The notes: a model not told the origin generated them from the sequence alone. DNA of 64,000 nucleotides from Brucella sp. 21LCYQ03 (GCF_023554105.1 NZ_JAMJWE010000004.1:124001-188000); one strand, 5' to 3'; counted from the stretch's first letter, positions 1 through 9,742 are shown. Numbers and translations: made by a program.

Positions 1-119
1 CTCACAGCCTTGTAAGCCATGGTCATGTTGACGGCGATGATGACACCGAAGAAAGCGATCATAATGCCCAGCATGTGCCAACCGGTGAAGCCATTGGTGG
101 TCTTTGATTTCACTGACAT
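1..119 (-). CDS. ccoH: CcoH/FixH-like cytochrome oxidase accessory protein, N-terminal part only
   Basis: Only the first 39 codons lie in the window; the gene runs off the left edge. The reading begins MSVKSKTTNGFTGWHMLG and enters a hydrophobic helix at about residues 17-35. This matches the single N-terminal membrane anchor of FixH/CcoH, which helps assemble or stabilise cbb3 oxidase. The start ATG (119-117) shares one base with the ccoG stop codon (TGATG), so the two genes are translationally coupled. Position directly after ccoG is the standard ccoGHIS order, so ccoI and ccoS are expected further left. The assignment rests mostly on context, because little protein is visible. Confidence 0.8.
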   Translation of the reverse strand, partial: MSVKSKTTNGFTGWHMLGIMIAFFGVIIAVNMTMAYKAV

Positions 120-1696
120 CACTTCTTCTCCCCGATCGCTTCTGGAGCCATGAAGGTTGCTTTGTAGCGTGCGTGTTCCGCGCCGTCCGCGTCACGCACT
201 TCGATTTCATAGTCGGAGCGCTGCTCCGTAATCGCATCATGCGGCAGGGTGACGAAAACGCGTAGCGTTTTCAGCCTGTCCGGTTCAACCGGCACATCAT
301 AATCGCCATCTGCATTCAGGTTTTCATCCTGCACAGTCAGTTTCGCACCGGGCAGACCTTCGATTGAAAGGCGGAAAGTGCGCGGAACCGGGATCATATT
401 AAGCAGCTTGACCGTGTAGCCGTTGCGGATCGAACCATCCGACAGCAGCACATATTGCGGTGTGCGGTCATGCAATACATTGATGCCAATGCGCTGACGC
501 ATCGAAAGCGAAATTACCAGTGTGAGGCCAATCAGCGCCCAGACGATGAAGTAGAACAGGATGCGTGGACGCAGAATCTTTTTCCACGACAGATGTTCAA
601 CCGTCGAAGACAGCTTGTTTGGTGCTTCATAAACCCGTGCCGGATTAATCGGTGCGGTGCCATTGTTGGTGGCAAGCGCCATGTTCCAATCATAGTCGGC
701 AAGCGTTGCATAAGAAATGAGACCGCGTTCCTTGCCGACCTTGTCCATCACATTGTCGCAGGCATCGATGCAGAGCGCGCAGGTGATGCATTCAAGCTGC
801 TGGCCATCGCGAATATCAATTCCCATCGGGCAGGCAGCAACGCAGGCATTGCAATCCACGCAATCGCCAACTGTTTCGCCCGCAGCGATAGCCTTTTTGG
901 AATGACGTGAACGGGGTTCGCCGCGCCAGTCATTATAGGTCACGGTCAGCGAGTTTTCATCAAGCATCGCTGCCTGAATGCGTGGCCATGGGCACATATA
1001 GGTGCAGACCTGCTCGCGCATCAGTCCGCCGAAAATATAGGTTGTAGCGGTGAGGATAGCGACAGTCATATAAGCGACAGAGGCTGCTTGCCCTGTCACA
1101 AAATCCACGAGCAAAGTGGGCGCATCAGCAAAGTAGAAAATCCACGCGCCGCCGGTCAGAATGCCGATGATAATCCAGACGGTGTGTTTTGTAACGCGCT
1201 TCCAGACTTTTTCAAAAGACCATGGCGCTTTGTCGAGCTTCATGCGGGCATTGCGGTCGCCTTCAATGGCGCGTTCGACAACCAGATAAAGATCGACCCA
1301 GACGGTCTGCGGACAAGTATAACCGCACCATGCGCGGCCCGCCGCCGATGTTACCAGAAACAGACCAAGACCCGCCATGATGAGCAGACCTGCGACATAA
1401 TAAAATTCCTGCGGCCAGATTTCGACAAAAAAGAAATAGAAGCGGCGATTGGCAAGATCAATCAGCACTGCCTGATCGGGCGCGTAGGGGCCGCGATCCC
1501 AGCGCAGAAACGGCGTCAGGTAGTAAATACCCAACGTAATGAACATGATGATCCACTTGAAGCGGCGGAAATTGCCCTTCACACGCTTCGGAAAGATTTT
1601 CACCCGCGCCGCATAGAGCGACTTCCCGCTTAAAGGGGGGCGAATGTTGGGGGAATTAACTGCCTGAACGTCTATCCGTTCGACATCGTCTGACAT
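119..1696 (-). CDS. ccoG: Cytochrome c oxidase accessory protein CcoG (FixG), membrane ferredoxin-like
   Basis: 525 residues. Hydrophobic helices lie near residues 48-66, 98-118, 170-190 and 205-225, with a C-terminal helix near 380-400. Two cysteine clusters at about 277-320 (CVDCNACVAACP and CITCALCIDAC) are classic paired 4Fe-4S motifs, and other cysteines (CGYTCP, CTYMCPWP) sit by the membrane helices. The C-terminal part is an Ig-like periplasmic domain. FixG/CcoG proteins take part in copper handling during cbb3 oxidase maturation; that role is known for the family and not read here. It follows ccoP by 160 bp in the same direction and overlaps ccoH by one base, so it is probably transcribed with the oxidase or from a nearby promoter. 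Confidence 0.95.
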   Translation of the reverse strand: MSDDVERIDVQAVNSPNIRPPLSGKSLYAARVKIFPKRVKGNFRRFKWIIMFITLGIYYLTPFLRWDRGPYAPDQAVLIDLANRRFYFFFVEIWPQEFYYVAGLLIMAGLGLFLVTSAAGRAWCGYTCPQTVWVDLYLVVERAIEGDRNARMKLDKAPWSFEKVWKRVTKHTVWIIIGILTGGAWIFYFADAPTLLVDFVTGQAASVAYMTVAILTATTYIFGGLMREQVCTYMCPWPRIQAAMLDENSLTVTYNDWRGEPRSRHSKKAIAAGETVGDCVDCNACVAACPMGIDIRDGQQLECITCALCIDACDNVMDKVGKERGLISYATLADYDWNMALATNNGTAPINPARVYEAPNKLSSTVEHLSWKKILRPRILFYFIVWALIGLTLVISLSMRQRIGINVLHDRTPQYVLLSDGSIRNGYTVKLLNMIPVPRTFRLSIEGLPGAKLTVQDENLNADGDYDVPVEPDRLKTLRVFVTLPHDAITEQRSDYEIEVRDADGAEHARYKATFMAPEAIGEKK

Positions 1697-1856
1697 TTGC
1701 CTTGCTCCTCAAGTGTGATGCCGAAAAGACAGAAGCTGGCTTGCCGGATGTTTCGCACTTGTCTTGATTGAGAGCGGGGTGGTTATTCGCCGTCCGTTCT
1801 TGTGTATTTCCTGTTCGGCTGGTCCCGAATTGCCGTCAGATCGGGACCAGTTGTTC

Positions 1857-2720
1857 TTATTCCCCACCGCCGAGCGAGTGGACGAAGATTGCGAGCTGCT
1901 TGACGGTTGCGTCTCCAAGGCGGGCTTCCCATGCAGGCATCACGCCATGTTTTGGACGCGCAACCTGCTTGGCGATTGCGTCTTCGCCGGAACCGTAGAA
2001 CCAGATCGCATCGGTAAGGTTTGGCGCGCCAAATTCGCGCAAGCCCTTCGCATCCGCGCCATGACAAACAGCGCAGTTTTCAGCGAAGACTTTCTGGCCT
2101 TCTGGCACCATTGCCGGATCATGCGGGGTGCCGGAAAGGCTCACCACGTAGGCCGCAACGTCACGAACCTGTTCTGGTTCAAGCACATCGACAAAGGCTG
2201 GCATTTCCGAAACGCGTGTTTCTTCATCCAGTGGCGAGCGCACGCCATGACGAATGGTCGTCAGAATGTCGTCAACCGAACCACCCCACAACCAGTCATC
2301 ATCATTGAGGTTTGGATAGCCCGGAGCGCCCTGTGCGCCGGTGCCATGGCACTGCACGCAGTTGACGCGGAAAGCTGCAGCACCACCTGCAATCGCATAT
2401 TGGCGCAGGTTTTCATCGGCCAAAATCTCATGCACGTCTTTGGCATTGATCTGGTCGATAATGCCCTGACGGTCGGCTGCGATCTGGGCATTTTCTTTCC
2501 AGAAATCGCCGCGGCTAGACCATTCATAGAGACCTGCCGTCGAGCTTGAGATCAACGGCCATGCCGGATAGGCGATCACATAGGCTGCAGCCCAAACAAT
2601 GGTCGCGTAGAAGGTCCACAGCCACCAGCGTGGCATTGGATTGTCGAGTTCCTTGATACCGTCCCATTCATGGCCGGTTGTGGATACGCCGCTGACTTCA
2701 TCGATTTGTTTGTCAGTCAT
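1857..2720 (-). CDS. ccoP: cbb3-type cytochrome c oxidase subunit III, CcoP (di-heme)
   Basis: 287 residues from the ATG at 2720, chosen because it overlaps the ccoQ end by 8 bases and gives MTDKQIDEVSG, typical of rhizobial FixP. The open frame extends upstream only through ccoQ sequence. One transmembrane helix lies at about residues 33-57. Two c-type heme sites follow, CVQCH at 121-125 and CAVCH at 216-220, with downstream methionines (SEMPAF, HGVMPAW) as likely axial ligands. CcoP brings electrons from cytochrome c to CcoO and CcoN on the periplasmic side. Fourth gene of the ccoNOQP operon. Confidence 0.97.
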   Translation of the reverse strand: MTDKQIDEVSGVSTTGHEWDGIKELDNPMPRWWLWTFYATIVWAAAYVIAYPAWPLISSSTAGLYEWSSRGDFWKENAQIAADRQGIIDQINAKDVHEILADENLRQYAIAGGAAAFRVNCVQCHGTGAQGAPGYPNLNDDDWLWGGSVDDILTTIRHGVRSPLDEETRVSEMPAFVDVLEPEQVRDVAAYVVSLSGTPHDPAMVPEGQKVFAENCAVCHGADAKGLREFGAPNLTDAIWFYGSGEDAIAKQVARPKHGVMPAWEARLGDATVKQLAIFVHSLGGGE

Positions 2721-2871
2721 TTTTGTCGTCCTTGAACGGAATTTCCTTCGCTTCATCGGCTTTCTTTTTGCTTCCCGGGCGGAAAGCAAAAAGAATAACG
2801 AAGACAAAGAACAGAGCCATCGCGAGCAGGCCCCAGCTATCGGCGAAAGTGCGCAGGGTATTGTAATCCAT
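2713..2871 (-). CDS. ccoQ: cbb3-type cytochrome c oxidase subunit CcoQ (small membrane subunit)
   Basis: A 52-residue gene found by reading the gap between ccoO and ccoP. It begins MDYNTLRTFADSWGLLAMAL and has one membrane helix at about residues 14-33 (LLAMALFFVFVILFAF), then a lysine-rich cytoplasmic tail ending FKDDKND. Length, single helix and position match FixQ/CcoQ, which stabilises the cbb3 complex. It starts 15 bases after ccoO and overlaps the ccoP start by 8 bases (ATGACTGA), indicating translational coupling. Confidence 0.93.
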   Translation of the reverse strand: MDYNTLRTFADSWGLLAMALFFVFVILFAFRPGSKKKADEAKEIPFKDDKND

Positions 2872-2886
2872 GGCTAATTCTCCGTT

Positions 2887-3618
2887 TTATCTTGCTTTGG
2901 GGGACTGGTCGTAGGTCGAGAAGTCGACGAGCGTGCCGAGCATCTGGAGATAGGCAATCAATGCATCCATCTCGGAGATAACCTGCGGATTTCCGTCAAA
3001 ATCGCCAACTTGCGCCTTGGGGTAGCGTGCCAGAAGTTCCGTTGTATCGGCATCAGGCTCGGCCTGTGCTTTCACGTCGGCAATGGCGTTATCGATCATT
3101 TCTTGCGTGTAAGGCACACCAACCATAACATTGGCCTGAAGGTTGGCCGCCATGTTGTTGAAGTTAAGCGGTGTTTTCAGCAGGAAGCCGTAATTCGGCA
3201 TCACCGATTCCGGCACCACGTCACGCGGGCGTACCAGATGCTGCACATGCCATTCGTTGGAATAGCGGCCACCGACGCGCGCAAGGTCTGGCCCGGTGCG
3301 CTTCGATCCCCACTGGAACGAATGGTCATACATGGATTCCGCTGCCAGAGAATAATGGCCGTAACGTTCCACTTCGTCGCGGAACGGACGGATCATCTGA
3401 CTGTGGCAGAGATAGCAGCCTTCACGCACATAGATGTCGCGGCCCGCCAGTTCCAGCGGTGAATAGGGACGCATCCCCTCCACCTTCTCGATGGTGTTTT
3501 CGAGATAGAACAGCGGAGCGATTTCCACGATGCCACCGACAGTCACAACCGCGAGCGATGCGATCAGCAGCAGTGTGGCGTTTTTCTCCAGTTTGGAGTG
3601 GTATTTCAGAAAAGACAT
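2887..3618 (-). CDS. ccoO: cbb3-type cytochrome c oxidase subunit II, CcoO (mono-heme)
   Basis: 243 residues. An N-terminal membrane anchor (about residues 13-35) is followed by a periplasmic cytochrome c domain with a heme site CYLCH at 68-72, the FixO-type motif ([14 protein letters not shown]). The length is normal for CcoO/FixO. It carries electrons from CcoP hemes to the CcoN heme-copper centre. It starts 12 bases after ccoN and is followed closely by ccoQ and ccoP, so all four subunits are probably on one transcript controlled by the FixK box upstream of ccoN. Confidence 0.97.
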   Translation of the reverse strand: MSFLKYHSKLEKNATLLLIASLAVVTVGGIVEIAPLFYLENTIEKVEGMRPYSPLELAGRDIYVREGCYLCHSQMIRPFRDEVERYGHYSLAAESMYDHSFQWGSKRTGPDLARVGGRYSNEWHVQHLVRPRDVVPESVMPNYGFLLKTPLNFNNMAANLQANVMVGVPYTQEMIDNAIADVKAQAEPDADTTELLARYPKAQVGDFDGNPQVISEMDALIAYLQMLGTLVDFSTYDQSPKAR

Positions 3619-3630
3619 AAATCACACTCC

Positions 3631-5256
<1,626 letters not shown>

Positions 5257-5284
5257 CTAATCCCCTCGCAGCGCAAGTCAAAAA

Positions 5285-5329
5285 CTGTCTCCATAAAGAC
5301 AGCTATGTCGATAGCCCCTCTATCGACAT
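5285..5329 (-). promoter_or_regulatory. Two adjacent inverted repeats in the ccoN promoter/leader
   Basis: Bases 5305-5314 (ATGTCGATAG) and 5320-5329 (CTATCGACAT) form a perfect 10-bp inverted repeat with a 5-base spacer. A second repeat, CTGTCT 5285-5290 with AGACAG 5297-5302, follows directly. If the FixK box acts at the usual -41.5 spacing, the start site falls near 5312. The large palindrome would then cover the -10 region and +1, and could be an operator or an RNA hairpin at the transcript 5' end. Its function is unknown. Confidence 0.6.
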
Positions 5330-5346
5330 TTCCCGGTTGCGTGTCA

Positions 5347-5360
5347 TTGATCTAAATCAA
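5347..5360 (-). promoter_or_regulatory. FixK/FNR-type box upstream of ccoN
   Basis: The 14-mer TTGATCTAAATCAA is a perfect match to the anaerobox TTGAT-N4-ATCAA bound by FNR/FixK/FnrN-type Crp-family activators, the known regulators of cbb3 operons in Rhizobiales. It sits 91-104 bases before the ccoN ATG. Confidence 0.9.
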
Positions 5361-5402
5361 AGAGCGCTTGTTTGACATGCGACGAATTGGGAGTTTTGGA
5401 GG

Positions 5403-5891
5403 TCAGGACTTTATGGCTTCCGGTACAAGATGTATCAGAATATCAACTTTGTTGATCTTGTAACCAATGGGTGGCGCAGGCAGTGGACCAACCCCAATAT
5501 CACCGGGCGCAATGTCGATGATCTGCTCGTGTTCGGCGATATAGAAATGCGCGTGATCACCTGTATCGGTGTCGAAATAAGTGCGCTCGCCGTGAATGCA
5601 GATTTTGCGGATCAGACCCGCATCTGCAAACTGATTAAGCGTGTTGTAAACAGTTGCAACCGATAGCTTTTCCCCAAGTAACGTTGCTTCAACGTTCAGC
5701 ATATCGGGTGTCACGTGCCGGTGCTTGTTTGTAAAAAGCATAGAACCGAGTGCAATACGCTGGCGGGTCGGGCGTAACCCGACCCGCCTTAAAATTGCTT
5801 TGACTGCCACTGCTTGCTGCTCATCAGAACGGGGAATAGATTTTGACGAGAGCCGTGAGGCTTGTGGCCCAGTATTAGGATTGTACAGCAT
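5403..5891 (-). CDS. irr: Fur-family iron/heme response regulator Irr
   Basis: 162 residues. A winged-helix DNA-binding domain at about residues 25-110 carries the Irr signature GLRPTRQRIALGSMLF and SVATVYNTLNQFADAGLI. A DHAHFY stretch near the dimerisation domain corresponds to the histidine-rich site reported to bind heme in Irr. The N-terminal heme-regulatory motif (GCPWHDV in Bradyrhizobium) is absent here, as in most other rhizobial Irr proteins. Irr represses or activates iron-use and heme-synthesis genes under iron limitation. The gene stands alone, 146 bases upstream of ccoN and on the same strand, and has a striking palindrome in its promoter. A Fur or Mur paralog is less likely given the GLRPTRQR and HAH signatures. 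Confidence 0.9.
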   Translation of the reverse strand: MLYNPNTGPQASRLSSKSIPRSDEQQAVAVKAILRRVGLRPTRQRIALGSMLFTNKHRHVTPDMLNVEATLLGEKLSVATVYNTLNQFADAGLIRKICIHGERTYFDTDTGDHAHFYIAEHEQIIDIAPGDIGVGPLPAPPIGYKINKVDILIHLVPEAIKS

Positions 5892-5952
5892 GAACAGTCT
5901 CGGCTTGTTTGTGCAAAATTATGTCTAAAATACCATAAATTACATTGACCTT

Positions 5953-5973
5953 AATTGCAAATGGTTTGCAATT
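5953..5973 (-). promoter_or_regulatory. Mur/Fur-like palindrome upstream of irr
   Basis: AATTGCAAA-TGG-TTTGCAATT is a perfect inverted repeat with 9-base arms, 62 bases before the irr ATG, where it would overlap a promoter. It resembles the TGCAAA/TTTGCA manganese-responsive (Mur) boxes of Rhizobiales. Mur has been reported to bind DNA upstream of Brucella irr, so this is the obvious candidate site. No other gene is near it. Confidence 0.65.
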
Positions 5974-6020
5974 GCATATTACAGTAAGTGCGTTTTCCGT
6001 CAACCCGCAAGATTTAGGGG

Positions 6021-7382
6021 TTATAGGGCGGCCTGTGTGGGGACGATGATGACTGCGCGTAGTCCGCCTTCCGGGCGATTGCTCAGCTCTAAATTTCCAC
6101 CCATGCGGGTTGCGGCCATTTGCACGATGGCAAGACCAAGCCCGCTGCCATTTTCGCTTCTGTTAGCACCACGATAAAACCGCTCGGTTACATGCGCCAT
6201 GTCTTGCTGCGCTATGCCGGGGCCATTGTCCTCAACCGTAAAAATTACGCTTTGATCGTTTTGTCGCAGGCTGCAAAGCACTGATCCCCCTCTGGGCGAA
6301 TGATTGACGGCGTTCTCAATCAGATTACGGATGGCGAGGGTTAAAAGATGCGGATATTCCATTGTCACCAGCGGCAGGTTGCCCGGTAGTTCGATTCTTA
6401 CATCCCGATGCGCCGCAAACATCCGCATATCGGTAGATATTGAGACTAACAGCTGACATGCGGGTTCTGGTGCAGGCTTTTCCATTTCGTCACCAGCCTC
6501 TAGTGCTGCAAGATCAAGCAACTGGCTGACCAGCCGGCTGGTGCGATCAACGCCCGTTGCGATCTGACGAACAGCATTCAATCGCATGGTATCGTCGTTT
6601 GCGCCTTCAGCAATTTGTGCCTGTGTTTTGAGACCCGCAAGCGGTGTCTTGAGTTCATGTGCGGCGAAAATTGCAAAATTGCGCTCGCGTTCACGCGCTT
6701 CTTCCACCCGATGAAACAGATCGTTGAGCGCCAAAACCACAGGCGCAATTTCGGACGGTAGCTTTTCTTGCGGTAGCGGACGCAAATCGCGTGCATCACG
6801 TTTTGACAAAGTCCGGGCGAGATTGCTGAGTGGATTAAGTCCGCCTCGAACGCATAGCCAGATTAAAATCGCAAGGATTGGCAGCAATAGAAGCGCAGGT
6901 AACACCACGCCCGTCACCACATTATGCACGAGACGCTCGCGTACAGATACGCTGTCACCAACCATCACACGCAGACCGAGCTGCGTATTTTCAACGGCAT
7001 AGACGCGCCAGCGCTCGCCCGCAACGACAGTATCGGAAAAGCCATTCGTTACATTGGTCAACCGTTCACCCGGAGCGCTCTCGGAGCGCCCGACAAGCTT
7101 GCCGTTCAGTGCCCATATCTGGCAGAAAAGCTGGCTTTCATAGATGGGGAAATCTTCCATTGGTTTTAAAGAAAGCTGCCCGCCATCGCCATCAGGCGTC
7201 ACCTCGACACGGCGCTCGGTCAGCAGTGAATTGACCATGCGGGCTGCTTCCATCAGGCGTGCATCCAGCACTTTCTCAAGCTTTGACTGGGTGCTGACAT
7301 GAATCCAAATTACTGCGAATAGCCAGACCAGACATGTCATGCCAATCAATATGCCGGTGAGGCGACCACGAATTGAGTTCAT
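6021..7382 (-). CDS. Two-component sensor histidine kinase (QseC/PmrB/TctE type)
   Basis: 453 residues from ATG 7382, which overlaps the regulator stop by four bases (ATGA). Membrane helices lie near residues 10-30 and about 165-185, flanking a periplasmic sensor of about 130 residues with two-component-kinase N-domain character. A HAMP-like linker is followed by the H-box FAAHELKTPLAG (phospho-His near residue 241). The N-box NLIENAVNHSPRGG and the G-boxes VEDNGPGI and GSGLGLAIV complete the ATPase domain. All catalytic motifs are intact. It should phosphorylate the adjacent regulator; the signal cannot be read. PmrB and QseC sense cations, iron or hydroxyl compounds, so a cationic or envelope signal is a reasonable guess only. 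Confidence 0.9.
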   Translation of the reverse strand: MNSIRGRLTGILIGMTCLVWLFAVIWIHVSTQSKLEKVLDARLMEAARMVNSLLTERRVEVTPDGDGGQLSLKPMEDFPIYESQLFCQIWALNGKLVGRSESAPGERLTNVTNGFSDTVVAGERWRVYAVENTQLGLRVMVGDSVSVRERLVHNVVTGVVLPALLLLPILAILIWLCVRGGLNPLSNLARTLSKRDARDLRPLPQEKLPSEIAPVVLALNDLFHRVEEARERERNFAIFAAHELKTPLAGLKTQAQIAEGANDDTMRLNAVRQIATGVDRTSRLVSQLLDLAALEAGDEMEKPAPEPACQLLVSISTDMRMFAAHRDVRIELPGNLPLVTMEYPHLLTLAIRNLIENAVNHSPRGGSVLCSLRQNDQSVIFTVEDNGPGIAQQDMAHVTERFYRGANRSENGSGLGLAIVQMAATRMGGNLELSNRPEGGLRAVIIVPTQAAL

Positions 7383-8044
7383 ATCTGGGTCCCTGCGAGC
7401 CTGTAGCCAACGCCACGTACGGTCTCGATAAAGCTCGCGCCAAGCTTGGATCGTAAATGGTGGATATGAACTTCCACCGCATTGCTTTCCACTTCTTCCT
7501 GCCATCCATAAAGCGCTTCTTCGAGCGACGATTTGGAGATGGTCGCGCTAGGGCGCTCCATCAGTCGGCGCAAGATCGAAAATTCGCGTCGCGTCAAGCG
7601 TAAGGGGACACCCTTAAGTTGTGCCGACATTTCGGCCGGATCAAGCTCCACGTCCTGCCATTTGAGCGTGGCACTGGCGCGTCCTGTCCCACGCCGGGCA
7701 ATGGCGCGAACCCGCGCTGCCAGCTCATGCAAATCAAACGGCTTGCCGACATAATCATCTGCACCTGCGTCTAGCCCTGCAATGCGCTCTTGCACCTGAT
7801 CACGTGCGGTCAGCAAGAGCACCGGCGTTTCATCGCGCGCCTGCCGCATGGATTTGAGAATGTCGAGACCAGAACCATCGGGCAGCATCAAATCAAGCAC
7901 GACCGCATTGTAATTCTGGCCAACAAGGGCCGCTTCCGCATCGCCGCAGTTTGCCACTCCGTCTACAGTGAAGCCAGCCAACCCCAAACCAACGGAAAGT
8001 CCGTCGAGCAGGATTGAATCGTCTTCAACAACCAGAATGCGCAT
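7379..8044 (-). CDS. OmpR-family response regulator (QseB/PmrA/TctD type)
   Basis: 221 residues. The receiver domain has acidic pocket residues ED at 7-8, phospho-acceptor Asp51 (VVLDLMLPDGSG), a switch Thr in LLLTARD and Lys101 (DYVGKPFD). The C-terminal winged helix ends with SNAVEVHIHHLRSKLG and RGVGYRL, typical of OmpR/PhoB proteins. It is the first gene of a two-gene operon with the kinase. A direct repeat CTTAAG-N5-CTTAAG lies 55 bases upstream, matching the PmrA/QseB box and suggesting autoregulation. Confidence 0.92.
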   Translation of the reverse strand: MRILVVEDDSILLDGLSVGLGLAGFTVDGVANCGDAEAALVGQNYNAVVLDLMLPDGSGLDILKSMRQARDETPVLLLTARDQVQERIAGLDAGADDYVGKPFDLHELAARVRAIARRGTGRASATLKWQDVELDPAEMSAQLKGVPLRLTRREFSILRRLMERPSATISKSSLEEALYGWQEEVESNAVEVHIHHLRSKLGASFIETVRGVGYRLAGTQI

Positions 8045-8098
8045 TTATATTCCTGCTTTTTGCTCGGCTTATTTAAAGGCTGCTTTTCGCTTTGTCAG

Positions 8099-8115
8099 CT
8101 TAAGGCTGTCTTAAG
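8099..8115. promoter_or_regulatory. PmrA/QseB-like direct-repeat box CTTAAG-N5-CTTAAG
   Basis: CTTAAG at 8099-8104 and again at 8110-8115, with a 5-base spacer GCTGT, so the half-sites are 11 bp apart, one helical turn. This is the architecture bound by PmrA/QseB regulators in enterobacteria. It lies between the regulator gene (starts 8044, minus) and the L,D-transpeptidase gene (plus), so it could serve either or both. Each half-site is itself palindromic, so orientation cannot be told. Confidence 0.6.
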
Positions 8116-8273
8116 GTGATAGCGTCATTAGATTTCAGCCTGGGGCTTTTTTTACATAACATATCAGATTATCAAGGCCGGTGTTTCGGACTTGCAATGA
8201 TCGTTGTCGGTTTGAAAAAGCGCATATGGGCTGTGCATGGGCTTGGGAAATACCGACATTGGGGTGCGGAAAA

Positions 8274-9041
8274 TTGAATGCGTTTCATCAAAAGCGTTTA
8301 GCGCACATACTGCGTTTGCGGATGGTTCTGATCGGCTTTTTGCCATTGGCTCTCGCGGCGTGTACGAGCGTTCCAACTGATAGGCCAATCGGCGTTATCA
8401 TGCCGGAACCAGTCGTCGTTGCGCCTGTTGTCGAACCTCTGCCACAGCCGGAAGTGCAGACGGCGAAAAGCGAATATGAAGTGATGTATGGTGCCGTCAC
8501 TGATCGCGGGAATTATATTGCCGCACTTGATTTGAGCAAAGTTGCGCAACGCAATTTGCGTAAACAAGTCGATTATCAAACCAGCCATCCAGTCGGCACG
8601 ATTATTGTCGATCCTTATACACGCTATCTTTATCTGGTGCAGCCGGGTGGCAAGGCTATGCGCTATTCGGTGGGCGTGGGTCGCGCGGGCATGACATTTA
8701 GCGGTACTGCCGAAGTTGCTTATAAAGCACAATGGCCGCGCTGGACGCCGACGCAGAATATGATCAAGCGCAATCCCGAACATTACGCAAAACATGCGAA
8801 TGGGCTTGCAGGTGGTATTAGCAATCCGCTCGGTGCACGCGCCCTTTATCTTTATCGCGATGGCAAAGACACGCTTTATCGTATTCATGGCACCAACGAA
8901 CCCTCGTCAATTGGCAAAGCTGCATCGTCGGGCTGTATTCGCCTTTTCAATCAGGATATAATTGATCTTCACAGCCGGGTTTCCAGTGGAAGCCGCGTTG
9001 TGGTTTTGGATAAGTCCCAATCGGGACAGGGAGAGAGCTGA
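8274..9041 (+). CDS. L,D-transpeptidase lipoprotein (YkuD/ErfK family)
   Basis: A signal peptide ends in the lipobox LALAAC, so the mature protein is probably a lipoprotein. The C-terminal YkuD domain carries a histidine-glycine and cysteine signature (YRIHGTNEPSSIG, then SSGCIRLF, catalytic Cys near residue 220). Such enzymes make 3-3 crosslinks in peptidoglycan or attach outer-membrane proteins to it. The start is uncertain: TTG 8274 gives a basic n-region (QKRLAHILRLR) before the hydrophobic core; GTG 8181 and ATG 8226 or 8322 are alternatives. The stop overlaps the start of the next gene by one base (TGATG). Confidence 0.85.
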   Translation: MNAFHQKRLAHILRLRMVLIGFLPLALAACTSVPTDRPIGVIMPEPVVVAPVVEPLPQPEVQTAKSEYEVMYGAVTDRGNYIAALDLSKVAQRNLRKQVDYQTSHPVGTIIVDPYTRYLYLVQPGGKAMRYSVGVGRAGMTFSGTAEVAYKAQWPRWTPTQNMIKRNPEHYAKHANGLAGGISNPLGARALYLYRDGKDTLYRIHGTNEPSSIGKAASSGCIRLFNQDIIDLHSRVSSGSRVVVLDKSQSGQGES

Positions 9042-9655
9042 TGATAAACCGCCGTCAGATGCTTGCTGCAACGGCGGCGGGTGCTGCAACGCTCGCTATT
9101 TCCGGTGGCAATAGCTTTGCGCAGAAGATGCCAGCCGTAGCCGATGTGCTTTATGACAAGGACATTCCGGTTCTTGGAAATCCGCACGGCGACATCACGA
9201 TTGTCGAATATTTCGACTACCAATGCTCTTACTGCAAAAGAGGCCATGCCGAACTTTTGCGGGTTGTCAAAAACGACGGCAATGTACGGCTGGTTCTCAA
9301 AGATTGGATTATCTTTGGCGACAACTCGGCCTATGCGGCGCGACTGGTTCTGGCTGCTGAAAAGTCCGGCAATTACGCAAAGGCGATGGAAGCTATTATG
9401 GCAACCAAAGGTCGTCTGAGCAAAGACCTGACCGATGAAGCGCTTGTGAAGGCTGGCCTTGATCCAAAGATGCTTGAAGCCGGCTATAAAGCGGATGCAG
9501 CGCGGATTGATGGTATTCTTGCGCGCAATATGGAGCAGGGCGAAGCTTTCAATTTCAGTGGCACGCCATCGTTTGTTATCGGCACGCGGCTTTATGGCGG
9601 TGTGATGAAAGAGCAAAACCTGATTGATGCGATAGCACAGGCCCGCAAAGCTTAA
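9041..9655 (+). CDS. DsbA-family thiol:disulfide oxidoreductase, exported
   Basis: 204 residues. The N-terminus MINRRQMLAATAAGAATLAI has a twin-arginine-like region, a hydrophobic core and an AlaXAla-type site (SFAQ), so the protein is periplasmic. The thioredoxin fold has a CSYC active site at residues 62-65 (YFDYQCSYCKRGH) and the cis-proline region GTPSFVIG. It is most like the DsbA/ScsC/BdbD group found in Rhizobiales. Translational coupling with the preceding L,D-transpeptidase suggests a shared envelope role. L,D-transpeptidases use a catalytic Cys that must stay reduced, so an isomerase/reductase function is conceivable but not shown. Confidence 0.88.
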   Translation: MINRRQMLAATAAGAATLAISGGNSFAQKMPAVADVLYDKDIPVLGNPHGDITIVEYFDYQCSYCKRGHAELLRVVKNDGNVRLVLKDWIIFGDNSAYAARLVLAAEKSGNYAKAMEAIMATKGRLSKDLTDEALVKAGLDPKMLEAGYKADAARIDGILARNMEQGEAFNFSGTPSFVIGTRLYGGVMKEQNLIDAIAQARKA

Positions 9656-9742
9656 CGCCGTAACAAATTTGAAAGCAAGCAGCGGAGTGTTGTTTCTCTT
9701 GTAAGCGAATAGCTTTCCTTCATAGTAAGAAGGGAAACGGAC

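Noticed and set aside
1764-2549. 261-residue plus-strand open frame opposite ccoP
   Set aside because: Antisense shadow of ccoP; the ccoP heme motifs are in the other frame and clear.
9661-9742. Possible Ada box upstream of ada
   Set aside because: GAAAGCAAGCAG is only loosely like the E. coli box and has no clear promoter alongside.
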